Part shown: positions 39,718 through 50,913 of the stretch, in pieces | How positions within the stretch are numbered: the stretch's first letter is position 1 | How the letters are laid out: every line of letters begins with the position of its first letter | Assembly: GCA_016721385.1 (NCBI GenBank) | Contig: JADKIE010000009.1 | Coordinates: forward strand, 32,996 to 96,995 | DNA: 64,000 nt | From: Chitinophagaceae bacterium | GTDB taxonomy: Bacteria > Bacteroidota > Bacteroidia > Chitinophagales > Chitinophagaceae | Reading direction: 5' to 3' | The notes under the pieces: model-generated | Told to the model about the DNA's origin: nothing | The model's database searches: none | What the model saw: the letters and a program-made list of their open reading frames with translations, nothing else | Translations under genes and position numbers: made by a program

Positions 39718-42525
39718 ATGAAATATTTATATCTAATTTGTATATTCTTTAATAGTATTGTCGGATATACGCAAAATCCGTCTATTATAAAAGCATTCCC
39801 AAGTGGAACTATAGAATACCCATCTGGACTTAGTCAAAAACAATGGCAAAATAATAAGTGGAATAACCTTTGTTTTTATCAATGTTCGGGTTCCAATCCT
39901 TCCAGATTGGCCATAACCGATGGAACTACTGCAGGCACAAAATATATTGCCGATATAGGAAATGGGAATGTTCAATACACATTTGCAGCACAGGATTTTA
40001 TGTACCTAATTATGAGTAATGGCGACATTTATAAAAGTGATGGCACAACATCAGGTACCCAACTCGTTGCAGCCGCTGTGGTATCTTATGGCTGGAGTAC
40101 AGGAATTTACAATCATTCTGTTTTAGGTAATTCTCTGTTTTTTGGAGGCTATGATCCTGTACATGGTATTGAAATATGGAAAACAGACGGCACTACTGCA
40201 GGCACTGTAATGATTAAAGATATAAATCCAGGTACTGCTCACAGCACACCTGGGGCATTTTGCAGAGTGGGAAATGATGTGCTTTTTAGGGCCGATGCGC
40301 CAGGCCAACCCAGTAAATTATGGAAAACAGATGGCACTGAGGCCGGCACTGTGCAAATTCCAGTAGCAGAACCTTTCAACTTTGTTAATTGGGATGGAGT
40401 AACCATTAATAACAAAATGATATTTTTTGGCAGCGGTGTTAATAATTTCGAACCATATGTAAGTGATGGTACTGCAGCAGGTACATTTATGCTAAAAGAC
40501 ATAAATCCTTCAGGAAGATCTCTGCCAACTGCAGCTAAAGGGCTGCATTTCAAAAAAAACAGTAAATATGTTTTTTTTATTGCTAATGATGGTACAACTC
40601 ATGGGTTATGGCGAACAGATGGCTCTATTGCAGGCACAATAAAATTAAATGATTATAGCAATGACATAAGCGATCCCATCTATTCAGATGTAGATGAATC
40701 GGGAATTTGGTATTTTACCAATACTTCAGGTGTCGAAACAATTGTAAAAAGCAATGGCACTGTATCTGGGTCTTTTGTTGGGCCGAGCAATATTAGTTAT
40801 GGGCAAAATATGAAAATTTACAAAAATGCCTGCTTCTTCGCCGCAAGAGATTTTGGTTCTCCAGCAAATATTGAACCATGGAGAAGTGATATTACAATTG
40901 CTAACACACAAAAAGCTTTTGAAATAGCCCCTCCACAGTCTTTTGGTAATTATAGCAGTGAACCTAAAGGTTTTTTTGAATTAAATAATAAGCTTTATTT
41001 CTTTGCAAAAGATTTTGTACCCTTTGTTGGACAAACATTAAATCTTTACCAGTATGATGGAAATTTCACTTTTACAGGAGGTGTTGCAGGTAATAGATGG
41101 AGAGATAGTGCAAATTGGTTAAGTGCTATGCCACCAGGCATTTCAGACACTGTTTTTATTAATGCTGCTACTCCTAACATTAATACTCAAAAAGCATATG
41201 CCGGGGTATTAAAACTAGCAAATAATGCAAACATCAATTTTACAAATGCAACGGATAGCTTAATTCTAAATACAAAATTAGAAGTAGGCACTAACAGCAA
41301 CTTTACAGGCAATGGTATTTTATCATTTAAAAATATTGGTACTGATACAGTCCAAATCGCCAATGGCTTTACTGCAAATAATATGGCAGTACAAAGCAAT
41401 ACGAATTTAGCAAATGGAACTGTGGTAATTAATAACAACATTAACCTTACTAGTGGAAAATTATTTTTGAATAATAATAATATACAACTTATTGGAAATA
41501 CTTCTACAGTAACTACTACTTCAAATGCATATGTTGCAACAAACGGAACAGGTAGTTTGCAAATACAAAATATTGGTAGTGGTGCAAGAATAGGTGCAGT
41601 AAACTTTCCTATAGGCACAGCTGCTAATTATGCACCGGTAACATTTACGAATAGTGGCGATGCAGATAATTTTAATGTTAGAGTTACGAATACGATAAGC
41701 CAAAATTACACAGGAGAAAGCCCTGCAGGGCAGCAATATGTAACAGGTGCTGTTAATAATACATGGTTTATAAATGAAGGTACTAGTGGTGGAAGCAATG
41801 CTACTATTGAATTGCAATGGGATGCTGCACAAGAGTTGTCTTTGTTTGATAGAACGCAAAGTTATTTAGGGCATTACACAGGCGGCGCTTGGAATTTAGG
41901 CACACAAGGAACTGCTACAGGAAGCAATCCTTATAATTTTAGCCGAAGTAATATAACCAGCTTTTCACCTTTTGGTATTTTAAACAACAACGCAGTTCTA
42001 CCTCTTAAATTTATCTCCTTTTCTCTACAAAAATGCAACAACAATCAAGTTTGTTTAAATTGGAAAACAGCTAACGAACAAAATGTAAGTCATTTTGAAA
42101 TAGAAAGAAGTGTTGATGGAATTTCTTTTGCTAAAATAGGGACAAAGGCAGCCCATAACCTTGCTCAAAATACATACACAGCTACAGATGATATAAGCAC
42201 CATACAAACTAAGCAATTATATTATAGAATTATACAAGTAGATATAAATGGTAAAACTACAAACAGTACTGTGCAATTAATTAAGCTACAAAGCAGTGAG
42301 CAAATAACCATTTATCCTAACCCCGTTGTGGATGAAATTAATATGCTTAATTGGAATAAAGTGCAGCAAGTACAGTTGGTAGATGTAACGGGTAAAATGG
42401 TAAAGCAATGGCAGGCTATTACTTCATCGTTGTTACCTGTAAAAGAAATAACGGCTGGTGTTTATTTTATAAAAATAAAATTAATAAGCGGTGAAATGGT
42501 AACACAAAAAATAATAAAACAATAG
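39718..42525 (+). CDS. T9SS-exported surface protein with DGTxxGT repeats
   Basis: 935 residues, intact. Signal peptide MKYLYLICIFFNSIVGYTQ. At least six repeats of the form W-x-T/S-DGT-x-x-GT (TDGTTAGTKYIADIG, KSDGTTSGTQ, WKTDGTTAGTVMIKDINPG, WKTDGTEAGTV, VSDGTAAGTFMLKDINPSG, WRTDGSIAGTI) occupy about residues 65-305 and probably form a propeller. A beta-helical middle follows, then LPLKFISFSLQKCNNNQ and a type A sorting domain (ITIYPNPVVDEINMLNW ... GVYFIKIKLISGE, KIIKQ). Ligand unknown. 7 bases before the MORN-repeat gene. Confidence 0.85.
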   Translation: MKYLYLICIFFNSIVGYTQNPSIIKAFPSGTIEYPSGLSQKQWQNNKWNNLCFYQCSGSNPSRLAITDGTTAGTKYIADIGNGNVQYTFAAQDFMYLIMSNGDIYKSDGTTSGTQLVAAAVVSYGWSTGIYNHSVLGNSLFFGGYDPVHGIEIWKTDGTTAGTVMIKDINPGTAHSTPGAFCRVGNDVLFRADAPGQPSKLWKTDGTEAGTVQIPVAEPFNFVNWDGVTINNKMIFFGSGVNNFEPYVSDGTAAGTFMLKDINPSGRSLPTAAKGLHFKKNSKYVFFIANDGTTHGLWRTDGSIAGTIKLNDYSNDISDPIYSDVDESGIWYFTNTSGVETIVKSNGTVSGSFVGPSNISYGQNMKIYKNACFFAARDFGSPANIEPWRSDITIANTQKAFEIAPPQSFGNYSSEPKGFFELNNKLYFFAKDFVPFVGQTLNLYQYDGNFTFTGGVAGNRWRDSANWLSAMPPGISDTVFINAATPNINTQKAYAGVLKLANNANINFTNATDSLILNTKLEVGTNSNFTGNGILSFKNIGTDTVQIANGFTANNMAVQSNTNLANGTVVINNNINLTSGKLFLNNNNIQLIGNTSTVTTTSNAYVATNGTGSLQIQNIGSGARIGAVNFPIGTAANYAPVTFTNSGDADNFNVRVTNTISQNYTGESPAGQQYVTGAVNNTWFINEGTSGGSNATIELQWDAAQELSLFDRTQSYLGHYTGGAWNLGTQGTATGSNPYNFSRSNITSFSPFGILNNNAVLPLKFISFSLQKCNNNQVCLNWKTANEQNVSHFEIERSVDGISFAKIGTKAAHNLAQNTYTATDDISTIQTKQLYYRIIQVDINGKTTNSTVQLIKLQSSEQITIYPNPVVDEINMLNWNKVQQVQLVDVTGKMVKQWQAITSSLLPVKEITAGVYFIKIKLISGEMVTQKIIKQ

Positions 42526-42532
42526 TTTAAAA

Positions 42533-43977
42533 ATGAAAAAAATTATAATAACTGCAATCTTTCTGTCGTCTTTTCAATTAGTTTTTTCGCAATTAGGGGA
42601 TGCTTATCATGCACCTAATACACTACAGCTTTCTTTAGATAGACAAAGAAGAATGAATGCTGCTGATAATGCACATTACGATAATATGCGTTCAAGCAAC
42701 AAGTCAGCGTCTTCATCATCATCCGCTGGCATTAGTGGCGATTATAATGCTTATGGCTGGGCAGATTATAGTGGAATGAGAAGGCAAGAAGCAGCCGGAA
42801 GAGCTATTGAAGCTAGAAATAAAGCTTACCAAGCAAAAGTAGATAAATTGGAAGCACTAATTAAAGCTAGAGGTTTAAAACGACAGCCTCAATATCATGC
42901 ACAATTAGTTAAAGCAGCTAAAGAAGCTGGGTATGACGATATAAATATATCAGTGATGTTTGGTTTTAGTGAAAAAAGTTACGAAGGTATTTTAGTAAAA
43001 AATCAATTAGCAGAAAATGGTTCTCCTTATATTGGTAGTACAAAACTTAGTTGCCAGGGAGATTGCGAAGAAACATTAACAGCAAATAATAATATTGTTT
43101 ATACAGGTAATACTTTAAATGGTATGCCTCATGGAAAAGGGACGTATAAAACCAAAGCAACTAATATTGAAGCAGAAGGAACTTTTGCAAATGGGCAAAT
43201 GGATGGAGTAATAAATGCTAAAGGCGAAAATTATACAGCTACAGGTACATTTAAAATGGGTAAACCAGTAGGAATTCATACAATAATTACTCAGGAAGAA
43301 AACAATATTAGTGGCAATTATATTATGAATTACGACAACCTAAATGATTGCTCATACAGCAGTAGTGATGGTATGACTTTTAAAGGAAAGATGGATGCAA
43401 CATGCAGTTTTATAAAAGGAGAAGTTGTGTATGGCTCTGGAATAAAATTTAACGGCTACTTTAAAGATAACGGCCCTTACAGAGGTAATTGGATAAAAGA
43501 ACATAGAATAATGGTAGGGGAATTTGGAACTTCAAACGACGGTACTTTGTATTTAAAATATGGCTACCTCGACAATCAAAAGGAGAAAAAAATAACGCAA
43601 GGATTCTTTGCACCAGGAATGAAACGAACCGGGTTTCAAAATATTGAAAGTGCTGATGGAACGGTTACTGAATATTATTACTCAGCACCAGATGTGGAAG
43701 AATACATTTGCATATATTTCCCAAGCGGCACCAAGTTATATTTAAAAGCAAGAGCAGATGGTGATAATTATATTGGAATAAAGAACCTTAAAGACGACCC
43801 CAACAATTCGTACCCGATACGCTACATCAAAAATAATGGTATTGAAAACTTAGCAGCATCCGAAACAGAACTTATTGCTAAAGCTCACAGTATGCTAAAG
43901 AAGCAATTACTAAAATGAAGCAAGGGCAGGCAGAATATAATAAAGCTATTGAAAATGTAGCTGAATTTTTTAAATGA
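42533..43977 (+). CDS. Secreted MORN-repeat protein; one frame break near the end
   Basis: About 481 residues. Signal peptide MKKIIITAIFLSSFQLVFSQ, a Ser-rich linker, a charged helical segment (EARNKAYQAKVDKLEALIKARGL) and then MORN-like repeats from about residue 180 (YTGNTLNGMPHGKGTYKTKA, AEGTFANGQMDGVINAKG, GYFKDNGPYRGNW). The apparent stop at 43916 follows a frame break at ~43888; one base restored gives QYAKEAITKMKQGQAEYNKAIENV and a stop at 43977. MORN proteins bind membranes or form scaffolds; function here unknown. Probably co-transcribed with the T9SS gene. Confidence 0.72.
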
Positions 43978-44030
43978 GTTGAGCTGAAGCAAAAAACTAA
44001 TTGAATAATCAGCTAATAAAATGCTGTTAC

Positions 44031-44078
44031 AAGTTTGGAATAAAGGTACACTTCAAAATACGCAGTTCGTCGTATTTG
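44031..44078. promoter_or_regulatory. 48-bp regulatory repeat, copy 2
   Basis: Same element as 39624-39671, same orientation, ending 49 bases before the ATG of the beta-helix gene (46 bases for copy 1). The AAATACG/CGTATTT dyad is fully conserved. Confidence 0.65.
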
Positions 44079-44126
44079 AATAAGAAGATTAAAATAAAAC
44101 TTGCAGGGGTATAAGCAAATAAGAAA

Positions 44127-47100
44127 ATGAAAAAATATTTACTCCTCCCATTTATTCTGTTATCAATAACAGTAAAAGCCCAGCTCTCCGGCACCAACAC
44201 CATCCCTGGCGATTATGCAACAATTACTGCTGCAATTACTGCTCTTAATGCAAATGGCGTAGGTGCAGGTGGTGTTACGTTTAACATTGCAGCTGGTTAT
44301 ACAGAAACAGGAAATACCACTATTACTGCCACAGGTACAGCTGCCAATCCGATCATTTTTCAAAAAAACGGAGCTGGCGCCAACCCAACAATAACGGCGG
44401 GTGTGGGTACAGGCTGGGATGCTATATTTAAAATGGTGGGCACAGATTACATCACATTTGATGGATTGACATTGCAGGAAAACCCGGCTAACAGTTCTGG
44501 TAACTATATTCAAAAAACGGAAAATGGATTTGGCTTTTTTAAAGTAGATGCTACCAATGGCTGCCAGTACAATACCATAAAAAATTGTACTATAAGTTTA
44601 GATAGATTGTTTTATCAAATAAGCCCTGGCAATATCGCTTATTATTCTACAGCAGTGTATATGAATAATGAAAATGCTGGTAATGCCTGGATAAATAGCG
44701 AAAGCACGGCAACAGGTACACATTCCTATAACATAATTCAAAATAATACGATAAGCGATGTAGGGCAGGGTGTTTTTATTTACGGGTATCATAACACATC
44801 TTCAAGCATTGCAGTAATTGAAAGGCATAACGAAGTAAAAGATAACACAATAACTTATGGCGGCAATAGTGTAGCAAGAGGCATAGGACTTTTTTATGCA
44901 GCTAATTGTACGGTTAGTGGCAATACAATTTCTACTCACACTGCACATCAGGCTGGAGCAGTAGCTATAGATTATAATCCAACAGGAAAATCTGGTTGTT
45001 TAATTACCAATAACACTATACAATTAGATGGAAATAGTGTAACTGGTGCACAAAAAGCTATTCAGATTACTGGCGGAGGTGGTCCAATGGCAGCTGATCC
45101 TTTATGGAAAAGCATTACTATTACTAATAACACTATTTTACCTTCAAACACCAATTATGATTATACAGGAATATACTGTTTATATGGTGGTGCCGAATTT
45201 GAAATAATAGAAAATAATATCATAAACCTTAGTAGCAATCCCAGTACAAATTCTGGCGAAGCACATGGTATCGATGTAGGAAACTGGTGGGCAGATGCAA
45301 CAATAATTACAATAAAAAACAACCTTATTCAAGGGCATGCTTCATCTCTTACCAATTTTTTCGGTATTTATACTTCTGACAATACAGATTTGGTAACCAT
45401 AGAAAATAACAAGGTTATCAATAATAGTTCTTCTATCTATCAGGGAATTAATATTACTGGAAGCAATGGCTCTGTAGCTAAAAATAACTTAATTGCTTCC
45501 GGAACTTCTAACACTCATTACACCTATATTGGCTTACAAATTAGCAGCGACGGTACAAGTGCCATTAATAATTATATTGGTAACAGGGCGTCATACTCTG
45601 CTTCGGCAGTGGCTTTTGGACTACAGGTAGGTGCTAATGGAAATACAAATCCTATAAAAGTTTATCACAACACAGTGTATATAGATGGCAATCCAAGCAG
45701 TGTAAATGTTACTTCAGCCTATAGTATAAACTCAACACAAAATGTTGACACCCGGAATAATATTTTTACAATGCAATGTTACCTAGCACATTTGGTAATA
45801 ATAAAATTTCTGCTTTTGCAAATGGTCTAATTTTGGCCAACACCAATTTTAATTGCAAAAACAATTTGTTTTATGCCGGTGTGCCAAGTGCAACCAATTC
45901 TATCTATTCATCGCCACAAGGCAATTTTACTACACTGGAAAATTATAAAATGCATGTTTGCTCCAAAGACATCAACTCCGTTAGTGAAACAGTTCCTTTC
46001 TTAAGTTTAGATTATACAAATTCTAATTATTTGCATATAAACCCAGCTATGCCATCGTTGGTAAATAATATGGGTTTTTCTACGCCTGAAATTACCCTTG
46101 ATTATGATGGCGATACAAGAAGTGCCACTACACCTGATATAGGAGCCGATGAATTAAACGGAATTACCGGCATACTTACCACACCTTTAACACCGCCAGT
46201 ACTTTGGTTAAAAGCGGATGCAGGTGTATATACAGATGCAGGTGTAACTACGGCAACAAACGGACAAACAGTGCAACAATGGAACGATCAAAGTTGCAAT
46301 GGATTTAATGCATCACAACCAGATGGAAGTAAAAGACCTGCTTGGCAGCAAAACGCCTTTAATGGTAAACCAGCTTTGTGGTTTGATGGTACTAATGGAA
46401 ACTACTGGCTAGAAAATACTGTAAATACACCAGTAGCAACAACAGGAAGTGCAAGAACTTATTTTGTGGTAGCAAAAGCTGCTTGCAGTGCAACAGGAAC
46501 TTATTATCCCGGAGGGCATTTATTTACTAATAGAAGAACAGCTTGTGCTAGCACATTAGAGTTTGTGCAAAATGGCAGTGGTATTTTTCATGGCGGTAAT
46601 TTATGCTCCAATCATCCAGAAGCTACGTCTGTTAATTTTACCAGTGGCCAAAACCAACCTTTTGTGGGTAGCTGGCGTACAAACGGTACTGGTAGTAATT
46701 TAGACTTTTGGTTTAATGGTATTGCTGCTACTACAGCCAACGCAAATTTTATTGATGACAATGGCAGTGCAGGGTATTGTATAGGCGATAGAAGAGATGC
46801 ATTTCAATTTGATGTGCCCACAGGCAGATACGATTGGCAAGGGCATATTGCAGAAATAATTGTTTACGATAGAGCATTAACAGATGGTGAAAGGCAAAGT
46901 GTAGAAACGTATTTATACAATAAATATCAATTAGGAACTCAGGCCTTGCCAAGTGCTTGTAACGTAAAATTATGGCTAAAAGCAGATACTGGAGTATTTA
47001 CTGATGCAGGTGTTACTGCCGCAACAAATGGGCAAGATATACAACAATGGAACGACCAGAGTGCTAATGGATATAATGTAACTCAAACTGTTGCTGCAAG

Positions 47101-48715
47101 TAAACCTATTTGGGAGCAATATGCCTTTAATGGCAAACCAGCATTGTTTTTTGATGGTTCAACAGGAGATAAAAATTTAAATAATATAACACAAAACTTA
47201 GTAGGCTCTGGTTCAGCAAGAACTATTTTTATAGTGGCTCAAAAAAAATGTGAATGGTCAGATGGCGGGACATTATTTTCGTTTAGAAAAACACCACTTA
47301 TGGGTGCATTAATGTGGTATAGTACCGGGGGAAATTTATATACATACACAGATGGACAAACAACAACCAATAATGCAACTGTAGATAATTCATTGCTCAA
47401 TATTGCATATATTAATCCCACATTTTTTACCTACTTAGTGCCAACTCAAAATGCTAAAATTGATTTATACCTAAATGGCACACAACAATCAGTTTCTCAA
47501 GTTGGAAATATAGCAAGTGAAAATGGTACAAACGGTTTTACGGTTGGCGCCAGAGAAGACTTTGGCTCACAAGGATGGAAAGGCTGGATTGCTGAAGTAA
47601 TTGTATATGACAGAGCTTTGACAACTACTGAAAGGCAAAGTGTGGAAAGCTATTTGCAAACAAAGTATGGCACCACTGGCTTACCGCCAGTGTTTAATAA
47701 TATACCATCAGCAACAGTTATTAGTAACGCTACTCAGGCAGATGGTACATGGAATCACATATACAACAGTACTGACAACAGCAAGGTAATAGCATCTGTA
47801 AAAGATAATTGTTTGGCACTTGGTACCATCAATAGCACCGTTTATATTGATGGAACAGCTGGTCAATACAATGGTCAACGTTATATGCGTAGGCACTATG
47901 TAATAAACCCAGCCACCGACCCTGTTGGTACAAAACGAGTAAGATTGTATTATACTAATGCCGATTTTGCAGATTTACAAACGTATGTTCCAACCCTTAC
48001 ATCAGCATCACAACTGGTAATTACAAAATATGATGGTGCTAATGAAGATGGCGTTTTTGACCCTACTGGTGGTACGGTGGAATTACTACCGTCATCCCAA
48101 ATAACAACAGGTACTGTGTTTGGTGTAAATTATTTAGAGTTTGATGTAACAGGCTTTAGCGAATTTTGGATACACACAGGGTTTACTGCATTGCCTCTTC
48201 AATTCATCTCCTTCTCTGCTCAAAAATGCAACAGCAATCAAGTTTGTTTAAATTGGAAAACAGCTAACGAACAAAACGTAAGTCATTTTGAAATTGAAAG
48301 AAGTAGTGATGGATTTGTATTTAGTAAAATAGGAACAAAACAAGCCAGTAATCAACAACAAAATAATTATACCGATACAGATGATATAAGCATTGTGCAA
48401 ACAAAACAGGTTTATTACAGAATAAAACAGGTAGATGTAAATACAAGTTCAAAACTAAGTAACGTACAGCAGATAAATTTAGATAGCAAAACAGCAATAG
48501 TAATTTATCCTAACCCTGTAAAAGATGAAATAAAAATAACAGGCTGGCAAAAAGTAAAAGCAGCACAGTTAATGGATGCAAGTGGTAGAGTAATTATGCA
48601 GTGGAATATAAATTCATCAATACTACCTATTAACAAAATTGTAAAAGGTATTTACATGCTTCAATTACAACTTAAAACGGGCGAAACACAAAATCAAAAA
48701 ATACTAAAAGAATAA
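44127..48715 (+). CDS. Giant T9SS surface protein: beta-helix plus two LamG-like domains; one frame break
   Basis: About 1529 residues; one A restored at ~45775 joins the two frames (the second would otherwise look like a separate 979-residue protein). Signal peptide MKKYLLLPFILLSITVKAQ. Residues ~20-560 are right-handed beta-helix with Asn/Thr-rich rungs (NTIKNCTISLD, NNTISDVGQGVFIYG). From ~690 two LamG/concanavalin-like domains follow in tandem (PVLWLKADAGVYTDAGVTT and VKLWLKADTGVFTDAGVTA, about 765 bp apart). The end has LPLQFISFSAQKCNSNQ and a type A sorting domain (IVIYPNPVKDEIKITGW, KILKE). Probably polysaccharide-binding. Confidence 0.82.
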
Positions 48716-48722
48716 TTACCTA

Positions 48723-48769
48723 TGTTTTCTTATGCTTAAAGCTGTTGGCAGCAATGCTGGCAGCTTTTT
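48723..48769 (+). terminator. Hairpin terminator with GCAA tetraloop, copy A
   Basis: The stem at 48738-48767 has 13 base pairs with some G-U, and is closed by a GCAA tetraloop and followed by T5. The leader TGTTTTCTTATGCTTAAAGC is identical in copy B (50864). It ends the giant T9SS gene. Confidence 0.75.
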
Positions 48770-48838
48770 AAAAATACCCTTGAGGAAGTATTGTAAGAAA
48801 GCCATTAAATAAAACCTTTATAACCTAAACGTAGCAAA

Positions 48839-50847
48839 ATGAATAAATTTATTTTAGTACTAATCTTTCAATTGGTTAGTACATTATTAGTAGCACAAAA
48901 AAACTCCGACTGGCAAAAAAATTTTCCATCAAAAATTAATTGGTATAAAATATCTGATGCTGGGGTATTGCTTGTAGCTACTAAAGATGCCTTGTATGGT
49001 TTATCTCCCGAAGGACAAGAAGTATGGAAAGCAGATGATATTGAAAATATTAAGGAGAGTAATTTAGATATTATTGAAAATACACCATACATAGTTGTTG
49101 TAAAATCAGGCATATTAAAAGGCACAAATAAAGTAATTGATGTTGTTACAGGAAATATTGTATTCAACTCTGGCGATAATAATTTTGCCAATGTTACCAA
49201 ACGTTTATATCTGCCTAAAAGTAATAAACTCATTTTTTATGGCGGTAGCAAAAACGGTGTTTTAATGCTAATGATGGTAGATTTAACAACAGGTCAAAAG
49301 TTGTGGGAACAAACAAAAATATTTGAAAAAAATAGTGAGCAAATAGTATCAGAAGCTGGTGAGTTAAACGATGCTGTTTTAATTGCTACCAACAAACGCA
49401 TATACAAACTAAGTACAACTACCGGTGAGGAAATGTATAACATAGATATGAAGAGTGATATGCCTGTTGCAGCACCACCTAAAAAGAAGGGAGGAATGTT
49501 TGGCGGCTTTAAGGCTATGGGAAATGCTTTTGGTGGCAATAGAGATGAGGCTAATGAAATGCAAACAATGACATCCGCCGATTTTTTTCAACATAAGGAA
49601 GATAACGCATTTTATTTTTGGAATCAAGATGTGTTTACAAAATTTGATGCAGCCACTGGTAAAGAAATGTGGAAACGATTTGAATTACCATCCCCAATAG
49701 CCTATGTATTACACGATAGTAGAGGTATGTTAATTGCTACTGCCGAAAAAAGACTAGAAGATGTGGCAAAAGCAAACAATGGTGGTGGAGGCTTGTTGGG
49801 TAAATTGAAATCTAAAAATGCAGCTGGTAAAAATAGAGCTTCCTTATATTTAATAGACCCTGCTACTGGTGAAGAAAAATGGAATAGTGATATTGATTTA
49901 AAAGGTGATGTATTGGCATATAAACTTACAGGTAATAAATTGGTATTGGCCACACAAAAAGATGACGGGGATAATTATATTAGCATTGCAGACTTAGATG
50001 CAGGAAAATCGGTTACAAAAAAACCACTGAGCATAAAAGGCGAAATTCAAGATTTGCAAGTAACGCCACAAGGACTATATTACAGAACTACCGATCAAAT
50101 AAATATTTTAGATTTAGAAAGCGGTGATAAAACCTGGAAAAAAGGCTTTAAGGTAAAACAATGTGTAGGTTATAATGATAATGGCGGAGTTGGTTATGTA
50201 TGTGCCAATGATATGATTTATAAGGTAGATTTTAATACGGAGACATGGAAGAGTGGGTAAAAGGTTTAGGGTTTAATAAAGACGAAGACCCAAATACTTT
50301 ACAAGTTACAGAGGAAGGCATTTTTGTTTCATCTAACCAAAATGCAAATTTGTATGGTAAAGATGGCAAGCAAATTTATCATACCTATGTGCCGGCTCCG
50401 GGAAGAACATTAACAGGTAAATTATTATCTGGCTTAGGTGGTGCTGCAAGCTTGGCTGTTGGTATGGCAGGTGCTGCACAGTCTGCTCAACTTAGTTATG
50501 CAAAAGGTTATTATGGCAGTACAGACCCACAGTTAGACTCTGATATTAAAAGAAGCAACCAAATGGCAGCTGCCGGAATGCAAAGTGCAGTATCAAGCTT
50601 TCAAAGTATTAGCAAACGCTTTAATGCAACTAAACAGGCTAATGGTTTTATCACCATGCTTACCAATTTTGGCAATAGCAATCAAGCAAAAGATGCAGGT
50701 ATAACCATTGTAGATAAAAAAACAGGCAAGCGTTTAAACGACTTTTTATTTGGTGATAAAACAAGCCCCGATTATACCATAGATGATTTAGGAAAAGTGG
50801 TGTATTACCAATCGGATAATAATACGTTGGAAGGGTTTAAGTTTTAA
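48839..50847 (+). CDS. Secreted PQQ-like beta-propeller protein with Gly/Ala-rich C-terminal segment; one frame break
   Basis: About 669 residues. Signal MNKFILVLIFQLVSTLLVAQ. Propeller blades of PQQ type (GVLLVATKDALYGLSPEGQEVWKAD, LTTGQKLWEQTK, DPATGEEKWNSDIDLKG, LESGDKTWKKG) fill residues 20-475, with a Gly-rich insert (KKKGGMFGGFKAMGNAFGG). A missing base at ~50248 shifts the frame; TETWKEWVKGLGFNKDEDPN links to the rest. The C-terminal part has LSGLGGAASLAVGMAGAAQSAQ, a glycine-zipper-like hydrophobic stretch. No PQQ ligand set is evident; it may be structural. Confidence 0.72.
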
Positions 50848-50863
50848 ACAAAAAAATAAACCC

Positions 50864-50913
50864 TGTTTTCTTATGCTTAAAGCCGCTGGTAGCAATACTG
50901 GTGGCTTTTTTTT
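50864..50913 (+). terminator. Hairpin terminator with GCAA tetraloop, copy B
   Basis: The stem at 50879-50908 has the same length and loop as copy A, with T8 after it. Compared with copy A, two pairs change on both sides (T-A to C-G, C-G to T-A) and two keep G-U or G-C pairing. The T-run reaches the stop of convergent paaE. Confidence 0.75.

Noticed and set aside
41187..41618. Long antisense frames inside the T9SS protein genes
   Set aside because: They mirror Asn/Thr/Ile-rich beta-helix codons on the other strand and have no family features or start signals.
46749..46952. Antisense cysteine/histidine-rich small protein
   Set aside because: It is a shadow of the LamG domain coding strand with no independent support.
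45776..48715. An independent 979-residue protein starting at the ATG at 45776
   Set aside because: It has no signal peptide, overlaps the first frame by 55 bases and continues the beta-helix pattern; one base restores a single gene.
50245..50847. An independent 200-residue gene
   Set aside because: It begins inside the last blade of the propeller protein and WVKGLGFN continues that fold; a one-base loss explains it.
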